64,000 bases of DNA from Flavobacteriaceae bacterium (GTDB lineage Bacteria; Bacteroidota; Bacteroidia; Flavobacteriales; Flavobacteriaceae). The notes beneath the pieces are model-generated. The model ran no database searches. It worked only from the letters and a program-made list of their open reading frames with translations, and had not been told where the DNA came from. Both the position numbers and the translations under genes were made by a program. The stretch is from contig JAOXRU010000239.1 in NCBI GenBank assembly GCA_025800395.1, positions 31,137-95,136 on the forward strand. Reading direction: 5' to 3'. Shown here one piece after another: positions 1 through 10,844 of the stretch (positions within the stretch are counted from its first letter, which is position 1; every line of letters begins with the position of its first letter).

Positions 1-1
1 C

Positions 2-3000
2 CATAGTTACACCAACAGCCTCGATTCGTTTTTGACCAAATCACAAGGGGCTGTAAATCTCAGTTTGGGACATGGGGTACTCGATGCAGATCGAAGTGGT
101 GTAGGCTCTCAAGTTCGCATAAAACCATCAGCCAACAGCAACTTTAGCCCAATAAATGGTGGTATCTTTCGTTCTGAAAACGATTTTTTTGACAGCCAAA
201 TCACCCAACAATTTAACCACAACAACAACCGTACTCCTACCAACACCAATAGCCTAGGCTGGGATAGTAGTTGGTATAGCATCCCCAATCCATTTAACAC
301 AACAATTTCCAATAGCGAAACAAAAATAGATGTACAATACCAGCAGTTGGGACCACAAACCGACGCATTTTATCTGTATTTACAAGCCTTTGCAGCAGAA
401 ATAGAACTTCCAAAATTAGACTTGATAATGGAACCACAAGATCTCACAGGAAGTGCATTGGGCAACAATATCTTACAGTTGGGAAGCGAGATGATATTCC
501 GTATTCAATTTCAAAATACCGGAAATGAAGACTTACAACAAACCAAAATTCGATTACCACTGAGCCCACAAGCTATCTTTGTGCCACATGGTCTGGTTCT
601 ACCATCAGGAGTATCCCACACCTACGATACCGACAAAAACGAATTGCTTTTTGAAATCCCCGACAATTTGGTAGAAACATTTGACCCAGCCTACGACATA
701 CAGGTTCGTTTAAAAATCAATCCAAACTGCGATGTATTTAAAGAAAAATGTGGCAATTTGATCGGCTTGCAATCCTTTGCCAGCTACCGAGGCACACACA
801 ATACCCAAATGAAAAACGATATAGGTAGTAGTTCCTCCAAAAACAACTGCGCAGTAGGCAACCCTGGTCCCTCCTTTGTACAATTGAGTTTAAATGGCTG
901 TAGTTTTAGTCGAACAGAACTCTTGTGTGGAAATAATATTACCCTAAATGCCGGTGAAGGTTTTTCAACCTATACTTGGACAAATAGCTTTGGCAACACT
1001 ATTGGCAACAATTCAAGTATCGTAGTAAGCAATCCTGGCACTTATAAAGTAACCGTAACAGCAAATCCACCATGTATTGGATATACCGAAGAGATTACAG
1101 TCAAATCCTCTATAGGTATCACTACCAATCCCATATCTATATATGCAGACAATATGGAAATCTGTCCTAACAATGGAAATGAAATGCCTCAAATTTTTCT
1201 TTGCGGCGACAATGATTCCCGTTTATTAAACATAAATATGCGGGATGTGCAGCAAGTGGAATGGCTAAAATTGAATGCAAACAACTGCAGCAACAGCTTA
1301 GAAGGAAAATGCGCTAGCATAGGTCCTACATGTACATATGAAACTGTAGGCAACGGCCAGAGCTTTCAGCTTACCGAAGCTGGGGCATATCGTGTTCGAA
1401 TCACCCTACAAAATAACTGTTTTGGAAATTTTTTCTTTCACGTATTCAAAAACAATTTTTCCCCACAAATTACAGTCAAAGATATGTATTGTAACAGCCC
1501 CGGGGAAATCAGCATCTCCAACCTACCAGCCAATTACGAAACCAGCCTAGATGGCACCAATTACAGCAATCAAAACCCCATACAAATAGAGAATATTGGC
1601 ACCTATACCTTACGCATCCGTTCTAACGATGGTAGCGAAGATCGTTGTGATTTTGTATACAACAATATCGTGGTACAAAATCGCAATCTCCAATTGCAAT
1701 TGTTTAAAGAAAATGTAAGCTGTGGTAACAACAACGGAAGCATTCGGGTACACGCCAACAATGCCGCTCCGCAATATAGATACACTCTCAAAAAAAACAA
1801 TAGCCCAATTTCTAATAGCGGACTGATAACCGACAACAACTTTTTGTTTGACCAGCTATCCTCAGGAGATTATGAAATAGAAGTACAAACAACCGATGGT
1901 TGTGTTGCAACTTCTACCATCGAAATTGATGACAATCAAAGTTTGCAAGGATTTCTATCTCATGGTAAAAGTATAGACTGTAGTCCCGGGAAATTGGAAA
2001 TGCAAGCTATAGGCGGATCCCCTCCTTATCATTATGTTTTGAAAAGCAAAAATGGGCAATCTCTTTTCAATCCCAGCAACCCTGGAACAGCTGTAGATCA
2101 AATACAATCGAGTTCTGTCCTACAAATTAACGAGCCAGGTGTATATACCGTAATGGTGATCGATAGTAAACAGTGTTTTATAGAAAGTAACGCCATTGCT
2201 ATCATAAATGAAACCGAAATCACCTACAACAGATCGCACCAAAATCCTAGCTGCAAAGGCGCAGATTCTGGACAAATATTTATAGAACTCACAGATTCCA
2301 AAGGATATGAAGTAGATTTTAGTATCGATGGAGGAAATAGCTACCAGAGTTCTGGATTGTTTTCCCAACTACAAGCAGGAAACTATACCATTGACATCCG
2401 CAAACGCAAAAATGGCGGAGAATGCTTTTTGGAGGAAACCTTTACACTAAACGAAGCGGCACGTCCATTAACAGCCAATGTAATCCTAAATCGCTTTCCA
2501 AGCTGTGATAGCACTACAGGCAGAGGCGAAGTTCAGGTGGTAAATGTTGAAGGTGGTGAAGCACCATATAGCTATCGTTTTGGAGGAGGCAGTTTTTCCA
2601 ACAATAGTAGCCTTATGCTCAGTCCTGGTACCCATATTATTCAAGTAAAAGATGCCTTGGGCTGCGTACTGACAAAAACTTTTGACATCCCAACTCCCAT
2701 AACCGTTCCGACATATCAAATCACACAAAACACGCATTGCGACGGCAATGCCACCATAGATTTACAAATAAACAACAAAGATGCATATGATTTGCACTAT
2801 GAATTGGATGGAATGGCCTACAACCCCATAAACCAAAGGGAATTTGTGAATTTAAATCCAGGTGATCATCATATCGTTCTACATTATGCCTCAAAAAGCA
2901 CCTCAGAGACCAATATGCTATTTGAAGAAAACTTTGGGCAGGGTCTTAGCAACTCACACCCGAGTATTACAAGCCATCTAAGTTTTGAAGCCCAGGCTAC

Positions 3001-6000
3001 ACCAGCAGATCGGATCCATGCAGGGGAATATACAGTAACTTCTAGTATCGTCAACAACCACAATGGCAGTTGGCAAACCCCAAACGATGCAGATGGGAAT
3101 ACCAATGGAAGATTTTTGATTATACATTCGCCCGAGAGTGGCTCCGATCGTTCTTTTTATACACATGAAATAAATGACATTTCTCCTAATAAGGAGATCG
3201 AAATCGAATTCGCAGTTTTCAATCTTTTGACACTCGGCAGTAGCCTGAGCGATCCTGATATTTTAATCGAATTGCGAGATACCGACAACAATATCTTAGA
3301 TTCCAAGCAAACCCAACTAATTGAAAAAAATAGCAATTGGCAAAAATATCGTTTCACTATGGATCCTGGCAACCATAGCAAAGTACAGCTCAAATTGATG
3401 TCCACTATTCCATGGTCTCTAGGCATGGCCTTTGGCCTAGACAACATCCTTGTCTTTCAAGAAAGAGAAAACTGCTCCAATAGCATTGCTATACCTGTAT
3501 CGGTGGCTTCCAACAAAGCATTTGACGCCCAAATAGTGGAAAAACAATCTACCAGCTGTGCAGGAGATTCAGATGGGAGCATCGTTGTAGACGTAAGCAA
3601 TTGGGAAAACAGCACACCAAAACAATATACCTACAAGCTAAACAATGAAGCCATTTCTAGTCCACAATCTACAAATCGACTAACACTAGAAAATCTTTCA
3701 ACAGGAAACCACAGTTTGAAACTGACAAGCGGTGATGGTAATTGCAACAAAACCATAAATTTTACCATCACAGCACCAAATCCACTTAAAGCCACAAGCA
3801 GCATCAGCAATCCAGCCAAATGCAACAATTTCTTTTTTGCCACGACAAACACCACAGCCTCTGGCGGCACCAGCCCATATCAATACCAATTGGTACATTC
3901 GGATGAGACAGAAATTAGCGGATTCTCCCAGCAATCCAATCCTTCGATAGATCAAATACCAGTTGGGAACTACAAGATAAAAGTTACAGATGCCAACAAT
4001 TGCCATGCATTTAGCGAAGTATTTACCATAAATGCACCAGACAGTATTCAGTTCCAAGCAAGCCCAATTAATTGTTATCTGGAAGACAACCAAGCAAGTA
4101 TCTCTATTGCGGTAAGCAGTGGCAATGGCAATTACCAATATGCAGTAGACAACGGTCCTTGGCAAACACCAATACCCGCTAATACAACAGATTTTAGTAT
4201 CAATAACCTTCAAAATGGTAGCTACAAAGTACAGTTAAAGGATCAGTTTGGCTGTGTTTCCGATAAGCAAACCATTGTTATCGCACCAGCTTTATCTATA
4301 AACACCACCTTAACTCAAGACTTACATTGCGACAAAGAAGCTCTCATCCAACTCCAAATTAATGGGGGGAATTTTGACAACAACAACCCGAGCTACGCTT
4401 TAGCCGTCTCCAAAGATGACGGGGCGTATCAAGATTTGGGCAACACCAATGGCAACAGTTTTTCTTTTAAAACAAATAATGCTGGAAATTATCGATTTAG
4501 AGTCACAGATACAAAACTTTGCACCAGAGAGAGTAATACGGTAACGGTAACACCTATAAGTCCATTACCTGCTTTTAGCAGTATAAGCAAAACCGATGTT
4601 TTGTGCAATGGCACAGAAACAGGTACATTAAACCTCGTAATCGACACCAGCAAAGGATTAGGTCCTTACACCATAAGAATAATCAACAATACGACCGCTA
4701 CCAACTATGGAAGGCGCACCACCTCTTTAGCTGCTGGGGACTATACTGTACGAATAACCGATCGCAAAAATTGTAGTAGCGAAGAGCAGATCACCATAGG
4801 CGAATTGGAGCCGATAGTTTCCCACGCTATCGCCCAAGGTATCCAATGTAATGCTGGTGGTCAGGAACTGGGTAGTATTTCTCTAGCCGCAACTGGCGGA
4901 ACTGCTCCATACACCTACTCCCTTACCAATGCATCTCTAGGAGTCGACAAAAGTTTCACTACCTCTGATAACAACACCCATCTTTTTGAAGATCTTGATT
5001 TTGGTATCTATCAACTAAGTATCAAAGACGCCAATAATTGTGTAATTACCGAAGAAATAACGATCACCTCTCCTCCCAACGTACTCGTTACCACTAGTGG
5101 AAGTGCAAGTTGCAACAGCGGACAAATGACCGTAACAGCCTCTACTTCTGGCAACACCCTGGGAAGTGGGCCATTTTTCTTTGCTTTGTTTCCTGCACCA
5201 GAATTTTCGGCTAGCGATCCTGCTTGGAATCAATCTAGTGGCGGCAATAGTTTTACCTTTACCGATCTAAATCCGGGTACTACCTATACATTTGTAGTAC
5301 ACGATGCCTCCAAAAATTGTGAATTTGTACAAGAAGCCACCGTACCTATAGCAGCGAGCTCTCAGTTGCAAAGCAACATCTTGGCGGTTCGAAATACCAG
5401 TTGTAAAGGGGCAAACGACGGTGGACTAGAGGTTCTTGTAAATCCTTCACCAGGGACCAATTCTGTAGATTATACAGTTATCACTAGCAATGGACACCAC
5501 AATACAGGTCTACCCAATGGCAGTGTACCCTCTTTCAGCACTTCTTTTGACATCGGTGGCGATATACCCCCAGGAAAGTACTATGTACTCTTTTCCGAAA
5601 ATGGAGGACCTCAAGATGGCTGTATAAAAGCATCTGATAACTTTGAAATCACCGAAGTAGCAGAAGCTTTAGCATGGAGTGCTGGTCCTATAGAGCGAGA
5701 CAGTGGTTGTGGTAGCAGTGGTAGCATACAAGTAGAAGGGCAATTGGGCATGGTCCCATACCGTTATTTGATTAGAGAGGAAAGTGCTTCAGCTCCCCAA
5801 ATGAGTGATTTTGACAGCAGCAACAGCACTGGGTTATTCGAAAACTTAGAAAAAGGCAACTACATCGTATATGTAAAAGATGCTGCCAATTGTATTTTGG
5901 CTAGCGATACCCTAGTCATAGAGGAAGATCCAAGCCCACAAATAAGTTTAAATCTCGACAATCCATGTGTGAGTAGCGAGGGTAATTTTGAAGTTAGCAT

Positions 6001-9000
6001 CTCCCTAGATACGGCTAGTGTTGGCCCTTACCTCATAGACATAAACGGCGGCAGTCCGATCAACGTTTCGAGCTTCCCCCATACGCTAAGCAACCTTAGT
6101 TCGGGAGAGCAAATCATACGCATCACCGATCAAAACGGTTGCACCGACAGTAAAACCATCCATATACTTCCACCTCTACAACTCAATTCACAAATCAATA
6201 AGCTCCTGAGCTGTTCTAGCCCAGAATCGGCAAATATCCTAATCGCGTTTGAAGGTGGAGACAGCAGTACAAATACCGACAATTTTACCATATCTCTAAA
6301 CGGACCAACTGGGTTCACAGCAATCAACAATTTGGCAGCCACCAACAAATCTATGATAATTGAAGGCTTACATCTCCCTGGAAACTATAACCTCACATTG
6401 CACAATAATCGAAATGGTATCACATGCAATAAGCAAATAGAAGTAAGTATCCCTCCGATCCAAACTGTAAATCCACAAATCGATAACTTCACCAACGAAA
6501 GTTGTTTTGGAACTCCAAATGATGGCAGCATAAGCGTGAGTGTGGAAGATCTTGGACATGGTCCTATTTCGTTTCGCATTGTAGAAAAAGATGGGAGCAC
6601 GCTGAGCAGCCCCATATTACCCACCAAACAAAGTGATTTTGAGGCAACTTTTTCAGCTTTAGAAGGAAGTAATTCTGGTATAAACTACACCATAGAAGCA
6701 ACCGCCAGTCATGGCTGTGTGGGTCGCATATCTCAGGCGATAGTCGAACCAAATGTTATCCTCATACCCGATCCAACCTTAGTAGAGTTTAGCTGCCTTC
6801 CAAATAGTGGCAATACTCCTGTATTGGCAGAAGTACAAATAGATTTATCTAGCGTAAGTGGTGGTAGTGGTAATTATCCTATTGTACACTTCGAATACGA
6901 CAATGCTACCCCAGGTGACCCTTCAGATGATATCATAGAAGAAAGTAGCAGTCCCAATTACAACATTAGCAATTTGGCAGGAGGCACTGTACAAGTGCAT
7001 GTACAAGACAATTTGGGCTGTATATCCGCAAGCAAATCTATTCAAGTACCTCCTTTAGATCAACTACTTGGTGTGCAAAAGCAAACCACCAAAGCTTATA
7101 GTTGCGTCTCTCCAGGAGAAGATATCCGATTGGAAGTTCAAACCACCAGTGCAGACAACTCTAAACTAGAATACAGTATAGATAATGGACAGAGCTGGCA
7201 AAGTTCCAATAGCTTCAACAATTTGGCTATAGGTAACTACCATATGGTTATTCGCCATGTCGATACTGGATGCATTTTACGGATCGAACATCAAGTGTCC
7301 GATCCCAACCAATTCAAAGTAGAATTATCCGATATTCGTCCAGTACAATGTGCCAACAGTGCAACTGGAAGTATTCGTTTGTTAGTCAAAGACAACCTTT
7401 ATGTCGGAGATTTTACCTATCTCATACGCAATGCCGATACTGGCAATCCTACTGGAGTTTCGGGCAATTTAGAATTGGACATTCTCACTACCCCTATTAC
7501 ACTCTCTTCAGGAAACTATACCGTAGAAATACAACAAGAGCAAGCGCCGAACTGTAAACAAGTACGCAGTTTTCAAATACTGGAACCCAACGAGGGGTCT
7601 TTGGATGTGGCCTTGGCCATACGTTCGGAGGTAAACTGCGACAATACTGGCGGTAGTATCGAAGCTATGGGTAGCGGCGGTTGGGGCAATTGGAAATACC
7701 AACTCAAAGACAGTAATACCAATACGGTTCTTCATGATTTTTCGGATACAAATATATGGTCAGGTCTGGCAGCTTCGGACTATACGATTACCATCCAAGA
7801 TCGAGAAGGCTGCGAACGAAGTAAAGACATACGTTTATCCCCTCCACCTAGCTTGGTTTTGGATGCGCGAATATTTGGGCACCAACTACTTTGCGCAACC
7901 GACAATACCGCATTTATAGATGTAGCTGCCATTGGAGGTTCGGGAGATTATCGTTTCGAACTTTTCAAAAATGATAATTCTTTAGGCAGTATTACCACAT
8001 CTAGATTTAGTAATTTGGGCTCTGGAAAATATAAAATAGTTGTAACCGACAGTTGGAACTGCACCGACTCCAAAGACAATCTCTTTGTGATTGCCCCAAC
8101 AGCTTTAGAACTAACTCCTGCCATTGTTCGTTCCCAAAGCTGTTTGCAAGACGCTCAGATAGAGCTTCTCGCAAGTGGTGGCACTCCACCATACCAGTTT
8201 AGCAAAGACAATATCAATTTTGACAGCACCACTACCTATGACTTAGGTCCCGGAAATTACACTTTTTATACCAAAGATGCCAACAATTGTGTTGTAGCTT
8301 CCGAAAAGGTGTCTATTGGTGAGGTACTGGATCTGAGTGTTTCTATAGACCAAACACAGGCAGTACTGGCCTGTTTTGGGCAAGAAACCGCCCGCATATT
8401 GGCCAATGCTTCCCATGGTGTAGGCAACTACACCTATACTTTATTGGATGCAACCACCAACACTACTCTAAAAGGTCCACAAATCAAAAATAGTTTTGAA
8501 GCCTTAGGTTCTGGTCAATACAAAGTACAAGTAGATAGTGGTGATTGCCGTGTCGTATCGCAAACGGTACACATTCAATCCCCATCACCAATCATATATT
8601 TACCGCCCGTTATACAACATGTCGACTGCCATGGTGAAAACAACGGAAGCATTCATTTCAAAGTTACAGGTGGAACAGGAGTAATTAAATACGCAAAAGG
8701 CCCATTATTTAAAAAGTTTGATGACAACCCAGTATTTGAAAACCTAGAACCTGGCATCCACGAATTTATCATTGTAGACAGCAATGGCTGTATGGTATCT
8801 TCTCAGAGGGTTGCCATAGAAATAAAGGAACCTGAACCCCTAGAAGTAACCATTGATAAGATTGCACATGAAAGCTGTCAAGGAAGTAGCGATGGATATA
8901 TTTCCTTGGGAGTTACAGGAGGTACCGCGCCGTATTTTGTGAGTTTTGACGGGGAACCTTTTCAGACAGACAACTTCTTTTTCAACAATTTGCGAGGCGA

Positions 9001-9799
9001 TAGAGATGTGCAAATCATTGTAAAAGACAGTAGAAATTGTACCACCCAAAAAACAGTTACTTTAGAAGCTGCTGTAGATTTGAGTGCAACTTTAAACATC
9101 GATTACTTCTGCAAATCGCCAGGAGAGATTACCAACAGTGTTACCATAAATGTAGCTCCTAGCTTACAAGATCAATTGTTGTATACCTTAGACGGAGACC
9201 CCAGCACAACACAGCTAAGCAATGTGTTTCGAGCAGTTTCTGCAGGAGAACACCAATTGCAAATCACTCATGCCAATGGATGCACCAATGAAACGCTATC
9301 CTTTTTGATAGGTATCCCACCTCCAAAACTTGAATTAATCCTAAGCAACCATACCATAAATACCATAGAAGCAAAAGGTATAGGCGGAGCAGGCCATTAT
9401 CAATACAGCTTTGATGGCGGCCCATACAGTTCAGAAAATGAATTTTTATTTGAGCGGTCTGGCACCTATACCGTTGGGATCAAAGACACTTATAACTGTG
9501 AAATCATAAAGGAAATAACAGTCGAATGGTTGGATGTAGAAATGCCTAGCTATTTTACGCCAAATGGCGATGGAGAAAATGAAGAATGGGGTCTGGGCAA
9601 TATTAAAGGATACCCAGATGCTACAGTAGAAATCTATGATCGTTTTGGTCGAAAGATAAAACATTTCCCAGTATCCGAAACTTGGGATGGAACCTTCAAC
9701 AATTTGGCGCTACCCTCAGGCGACTATTGGTACTTAATCTATTTAAATAAAGAAAGTGACAACAGGTCCTTTTTTGGACATTTTAGTCTCATTCGATAA
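2..9799 (+). CDS. SprB-like giant cell-surface adhesin, 5' end outside window
   Basis: This is a very large repetitive surface protein, predicted to be exported by the type IX secretion system and used in gliding or adhesion. The frame is open to the left edge, so the true start and signal peptide lie outside; about 3266 residues are visible. Visible order: a DUF11-like/Ig-like region (nt ~400-1100), then dozens of ~80-residue SprB-type modules whose hallmarks recur: SCxG..DGSI, GGT.PY.Y, LxxGxYxVxVxDxxGC. A ~180-residue non-repeat insert lies at nt ~2910-3480. The last ~90 residues carry YFTPNGDGENEEWGLGNI, IYDRFGR and W(D)GTFNN, the gliding-motility-associated C-terminal (type B, CHU_C-like) sorting domain. 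A PorP/SprF gene follows, the usual partner of type B substrates. SprB itself is not proven; other repeat adhesins share this architecture. Confidence 0.9.
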   Translation, partial: HSYTNSLDSFLTKSQGAVNLSLGHGVLDADRSGVGSQVRIKPSANSNFSPINGGIFRSENDFFDSQITQQFNHNNNRTPTNTNSLGWDSSWYSIPNPFNTTISNSETKIDVQYQQLGPQTDAFYLYLQAFAAEIELPKLDLIMEPQDLTGSALGNNILQLGSEMIFRIQFQNTGNEDLQQTKIRLPLSPQAIFVPHGLVLPSGVSHTYDTDKNELLFEIPDNLVETFDPAYDIQVRLKINPNCDVFKEKCGNLIGLQSFASYRGTHNTQMKNDIGSSSSKNNCAVGNPGPSFVQLSLNGCSFSRTELLCGNNITLNAGEGFSTYTWTNSFGNTIGNNSSIVVSNPGTYKVTVTANPPCIGYTEEITVKSSIGITTNPISIYADNMEICPNNGNEMPQIFLCGDNDSRLLNINMRDVQQVEWLKLNANNCSNSLEGKCASIGPTCTYETVGNGQSFQLTEAGAYRVRITLQNNCFGNFFFHVFKNNFSPQITVKDMYCNSPGEISISNLPANYETSLDGTNYSNQNPIQIENIGTYTLRIRSNDGSEDRCDFVYNNIVVQNRNLQLQLFKENVSCGNNNGSIRVHANNAAPQYRYTLKKNNSPISNSGLITDNNFLFDQLSSGDYEIEVQTTDGCVATSTIEIDDNQSLQGFLSHGKSIDCSPGKLEMQAIGGSPPYHYVLKSKNGQSLFNPSNPGTAVDQIQSSSVLQINEPGVYTVMVIDSKQCFIESNAIAIINETEITYNRSHQNPSCKGADSGQIFIELTDSKGYEVDFSIDGGNSYQSSGLFSQLQAGNYTIDIRKRKNGGECFLEETFTLNEAARPLTANVILNRFPSCDSTTGRGEVQVVNVEGGEAPYSYRFGGGSFSNNSSLMLSPGTHIIQVKDALGCVLTKTFDIPTPITVPTYQITQNTHCDGNATIDLQINNKDAYDLHYELDGMAYNPINQREFVNLNPGDHHIVLHYASKSTSETNMLFEENFGQGLSNSHPSITSHLSFEAQATPADRIHAGEYTVTSSIVNNHNGSWQTPNDADGNTNGRFLIIHSPESGSDRSFYTHEINDISPNKEIEIEFAVFNLLTLGSSLSDPDILIELRDTDNNILDSKQTQLIEKNSNWQKYRFTMDPGNHSKVQLKLMSTIPWSLGMAFGLDNILVFQERENCSNSIAIPVSVASNKAFDAQIVEKQSTSCAGDSDGSIVVDVSNWENSTPKQYTYKLNNEAISSPQSTNRLTLENLSTGNHSLKLTSGDGNCNKTINFTITAPNPLKATSSISNPAKCNNFFFATTNTTASGGTSPYQYQLVHSDETEISGFSQQSNPSIDQIPVGNYKIKVTDANNCHAFSEVFTINAPDSIQFQASPINCYLEDNQASISIAVSSGNGNYQYAVDNGPWQTPIPANTTDFSINNLQNGSYKVQLKDQFGCVSDKQTIVIAPALSINTTLTQDLHCDKEALIQLQINGGNFDNNNPSYALAVSKDDGAYQDLGNTNGNSFSFKTNNAGNYRFRVTDTKLCTRESNTVTVTPISPLPAFSSISKTDVLCNGTETGTLNLVIDTSKGLGPYTIRIINNTTATNYGRRTTSLAAGDYTVRITDRKNCSSEEQITIGELEPIVSHAIAQGIQCNAGGQELGSISLAATGGTAPYTYSLTNASLGVDKSFTTSDNNTHLFEDLDFGIYQLSIKDANNCVITEEITITSPPNVLVTTSGSASCNSGQMTVTASTSGNTLGSGPFFFALFPAPEFSASDPAWNQSSGGNSFTFTDLNPGTTYTFVVHDASKNCEFVQEATVPIAASSQLQSNILAVRNTSCKGANDGGLEVLVNPSPGTNSVDYTVITSNGHHNTGLPNGSVPSFSTSFDIGGDIPPGKYYVLFSENGGPQDGCIKASDNFEITEVAEALAWSAGPIERDSGCGSSGSIQVEGQLGMVPYRYLIREESASAPQMSDFDSSNSTGLFENLEKGNYIVYVKDAANCILASDTLVIEEDPSPQISLNLDNPCVSSEGNFEVSISLDTASVGPYLIDINGGSPINVSSFPHTLSNLSSGEQIIRITDQNGCTDSKTIHILPPLQLNSQINKLLSCSSPESANILIAFEGGDSSTNTDNFTISLNGPTGFTAINNLAATNKSMIIEGLHLPGNYNLTLHNNRNGITCNKQIEVSIPPIQTVNPQIDNFTNESCFGTPNDGSISVSVEDLGHGPISFRIVEKDGSTLSSPILPTKQSDFEATFSALEGSNSGINYTIEATASHGCVGRISQAIVEPNVILIPDPTLVEFSCLPNSGNTPVLAEVQIDLSSVSGGSGNYPIVHFEYDNATPGDPSDDIIEESSSPNYNISNLAGGTVQVHVQDNLGCISASKSIQVPPLDQLLGVQKQTTKAYSCVSPGEDIRLEVQTTSADNSKLEYSIDNGQSWQSSNSFNNLAIGNYHMVIRHVDTGCILRIEHQVSDPNQFKVELSDIRPVQCANSATGSIRLLVKDNLYVGDFTYLIRNADTGNPTGVSGNLELDILTTPITLSSGNYTVEIQQEQAPNCKQVRSFQILEPNEGSLDVALAIRSEVNCDNTGGSIEAMGSGGWGNWKYQLKDSNTNTVLHDFSDTNIWSGLAASDYTITIQDREGCERSKDIRLSPPPSLVLDARIFGHQLLCATDNTAFIDVAAIGGSGDYRFELFKNDNSLGSITTSRFSNLGSGKYKIVVTDSWNCTDSKDNLFVIAPTALELTPAIVRSQSCLQDAQIELLASGGTPPYQFSKDNINFDSTTTYDLGPGNYTFYTKDANNCVVASEKVSIGEVLDLSVSIDQTQAVLACFGQETARILANASHGVGNYTYTLLDATTNTTLKGPQIKNSFEALGSGQYKVQVDSGDCRVVSQTVHIQSPSPIIYLPPVIQHVDCHGENNGSIHFKVTGGTGVIKYAKGPLFKKFDDNPVFENLEPGIHEFIIVDSNGCMVSSQRVAIEIKEPEPLEVTIDKIAHESCQGSSDGYISLGVTGGTAPYFVSFDGEPFQTDNFFFNNLRGDRDVQIIVKDSRNCTTQKTVTLEAAVDLSATLNIDYFCKSPGEITNSVTINVAPSLQDQLLYTLDGDPSTTQLSNVFRAVSAGEHQLQITHANGCTNETLSFLIGIPPPKLELILSNHTINTIEAKGIGGAGHYQYSFDGGPYSSENEFLFERSGTYTVGIKDTYNCEIIKEITVEWLDVEMPSYFTPNGDGENEEWGLGNIKGYPDATVEIYDRFGRKIKHFPVSETWDGTFNNLALPSGDYWYLIYLNKESDNRSFFGHFSLIR

Positions 9800-9861
9800 A
9801 AACTTTTGTTATGACAACTAGGGCAAATAAATCAAAAAAAATTATGGTTACAAAAAGAAGG

Positions 9862-10830
9862 ATGAAAACACAACTCATAAGACGTTTGTTGTTATTTAGT
9901 ATATGCATGTTTCCTATGCTGCAACAGGCACAAGAATACAATTTACCATTGCATTCACAATATATGGGCGACAGTTATTTTTTACTATCTCCTGCCTTTG
10001 CAGGATTGGGGGATAATATTCGGGTACGTTTGAGCGGAGTAACCCAGTGGGTAGGTGTAAAAAACGCACCCGACACCCAATCTATAGCAGCCGATGGTCG
10101 CATATCAGATCGTTCTGCTGTAGGACTTATTGTTTTTAATGACAAAAATGGAAACACCAAACAATTTGGAGGGCAATTGAGTTTTGCGCACCACCTAACA
10201 TTGAGTCAGCACCCAGATAGATTTCTCTCTTTTGGTGCCTCGTACAAATTCACTCAATTTAGAATAGACTTGAATGACATCAACGATGACATTTATGCGG
10301 CGGAGAAAGATTTGAGTGAAAACAACTCCAATTTCGATCTTAGTGTATTGTATCGTCACAATCGATTTTATGCAAGTTTAAATGCCATCAATATCCTGCC
10401 AAAGAAGCTAAAGGTACTATCCGATAGCGAACCTCGCAATTTGCGAAACTACTATTTATATTCGGGATATGTATTTCGAAAAGGGCGCTATCATATGGAA
10501 TATGAGCCTTCTATATTGTTTCAGTATTTGGAATCGGACGGTCGTTCCACCACAGATATCAATATGAAGGTTCGAAAAATTCAAGACATAGAAGATTATA
10601 TGTGGGCCGGCATTTCCTATCGTTTTCTCAACGATCAATTGCTAAAACCACTGGCATTGATCCCCATGGTAGGCATCAAAAAAAACAATTTCTATGTGGC
10701 ATATGGTTTTCAATTCAACATGAATACGATACAAGGCTTCACTCGTGGAACCCATATGGTGACATTGGGAATGGATTTTATGCAAGGCATCAGTGCATGT
10801 CGTTGCTCTATAAGCCCCAATATGCGGTAG
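9862..10830 (+). CDS. PorP/SprF family outer membrane protein
   Basis: This is a PorP/SprF-type beta-barrel protein of the outer membrane, needed in relatives for secretion or surface attachment of the adjacent SprB-type substrate. The signal peptide MKTQLIRRLLLFSICMFPM ends near LQQAQEYN. The family hallmarks LHSQYMGDSYFLLSPAFAGL and the later SFGASYKFTQF follow, and the C-terminal half is full of alternating hydrophobic strands. Length (~322 aa) is normal for the family. I chose the ATG at 9862 because it gives a compact signal peptide; in-frame ATGs at 9811 and 9844 would add a long lysine/arginine-rich leader. It lies right behind the adhesin gene and is probably co-transcribed with it. 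The pairing of a type B C-terminal domain substrate with a downstream SprF is typical. Confidence 0.88.
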   Translation: MKTQLIRRLLLFSICMFPMLQQAQEYNLPLHSQYMGDSYFLLSPAFAGLGDNIRVRLSGVTQWVGVKNAPDTQSIAADGRISDRSAVGLIVFNDKNGNTKQFGGQLSFAHHLTLSQHPDRFLSFGASYKFTQFRIDLNDINDDIYAAEKDLSENNSNFDLSVLYRHNRFYASLNAINILPKKLKVLSDSEPRNLRNYYLYSGYVFRKGRYHMEYEPSILFQYLESDGRSTTDINMKVRKIQDIEDYMWAGISYRFLNDQLLKPLALIPMVGIKKNNFYVAYGFQFNMNTIQGFTRGTHMVTLGMDFMQGISACRCSISPNMR

Positions 10831-10844
10831 ATATATCATTTTGG

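Noticed and set aside
3698..4213. 171-codon minus-strand frame within the adhesin gene
   Set aside because: Antisense shadow of the repeat array; Cys/Trp/Ile-rich with no domain.
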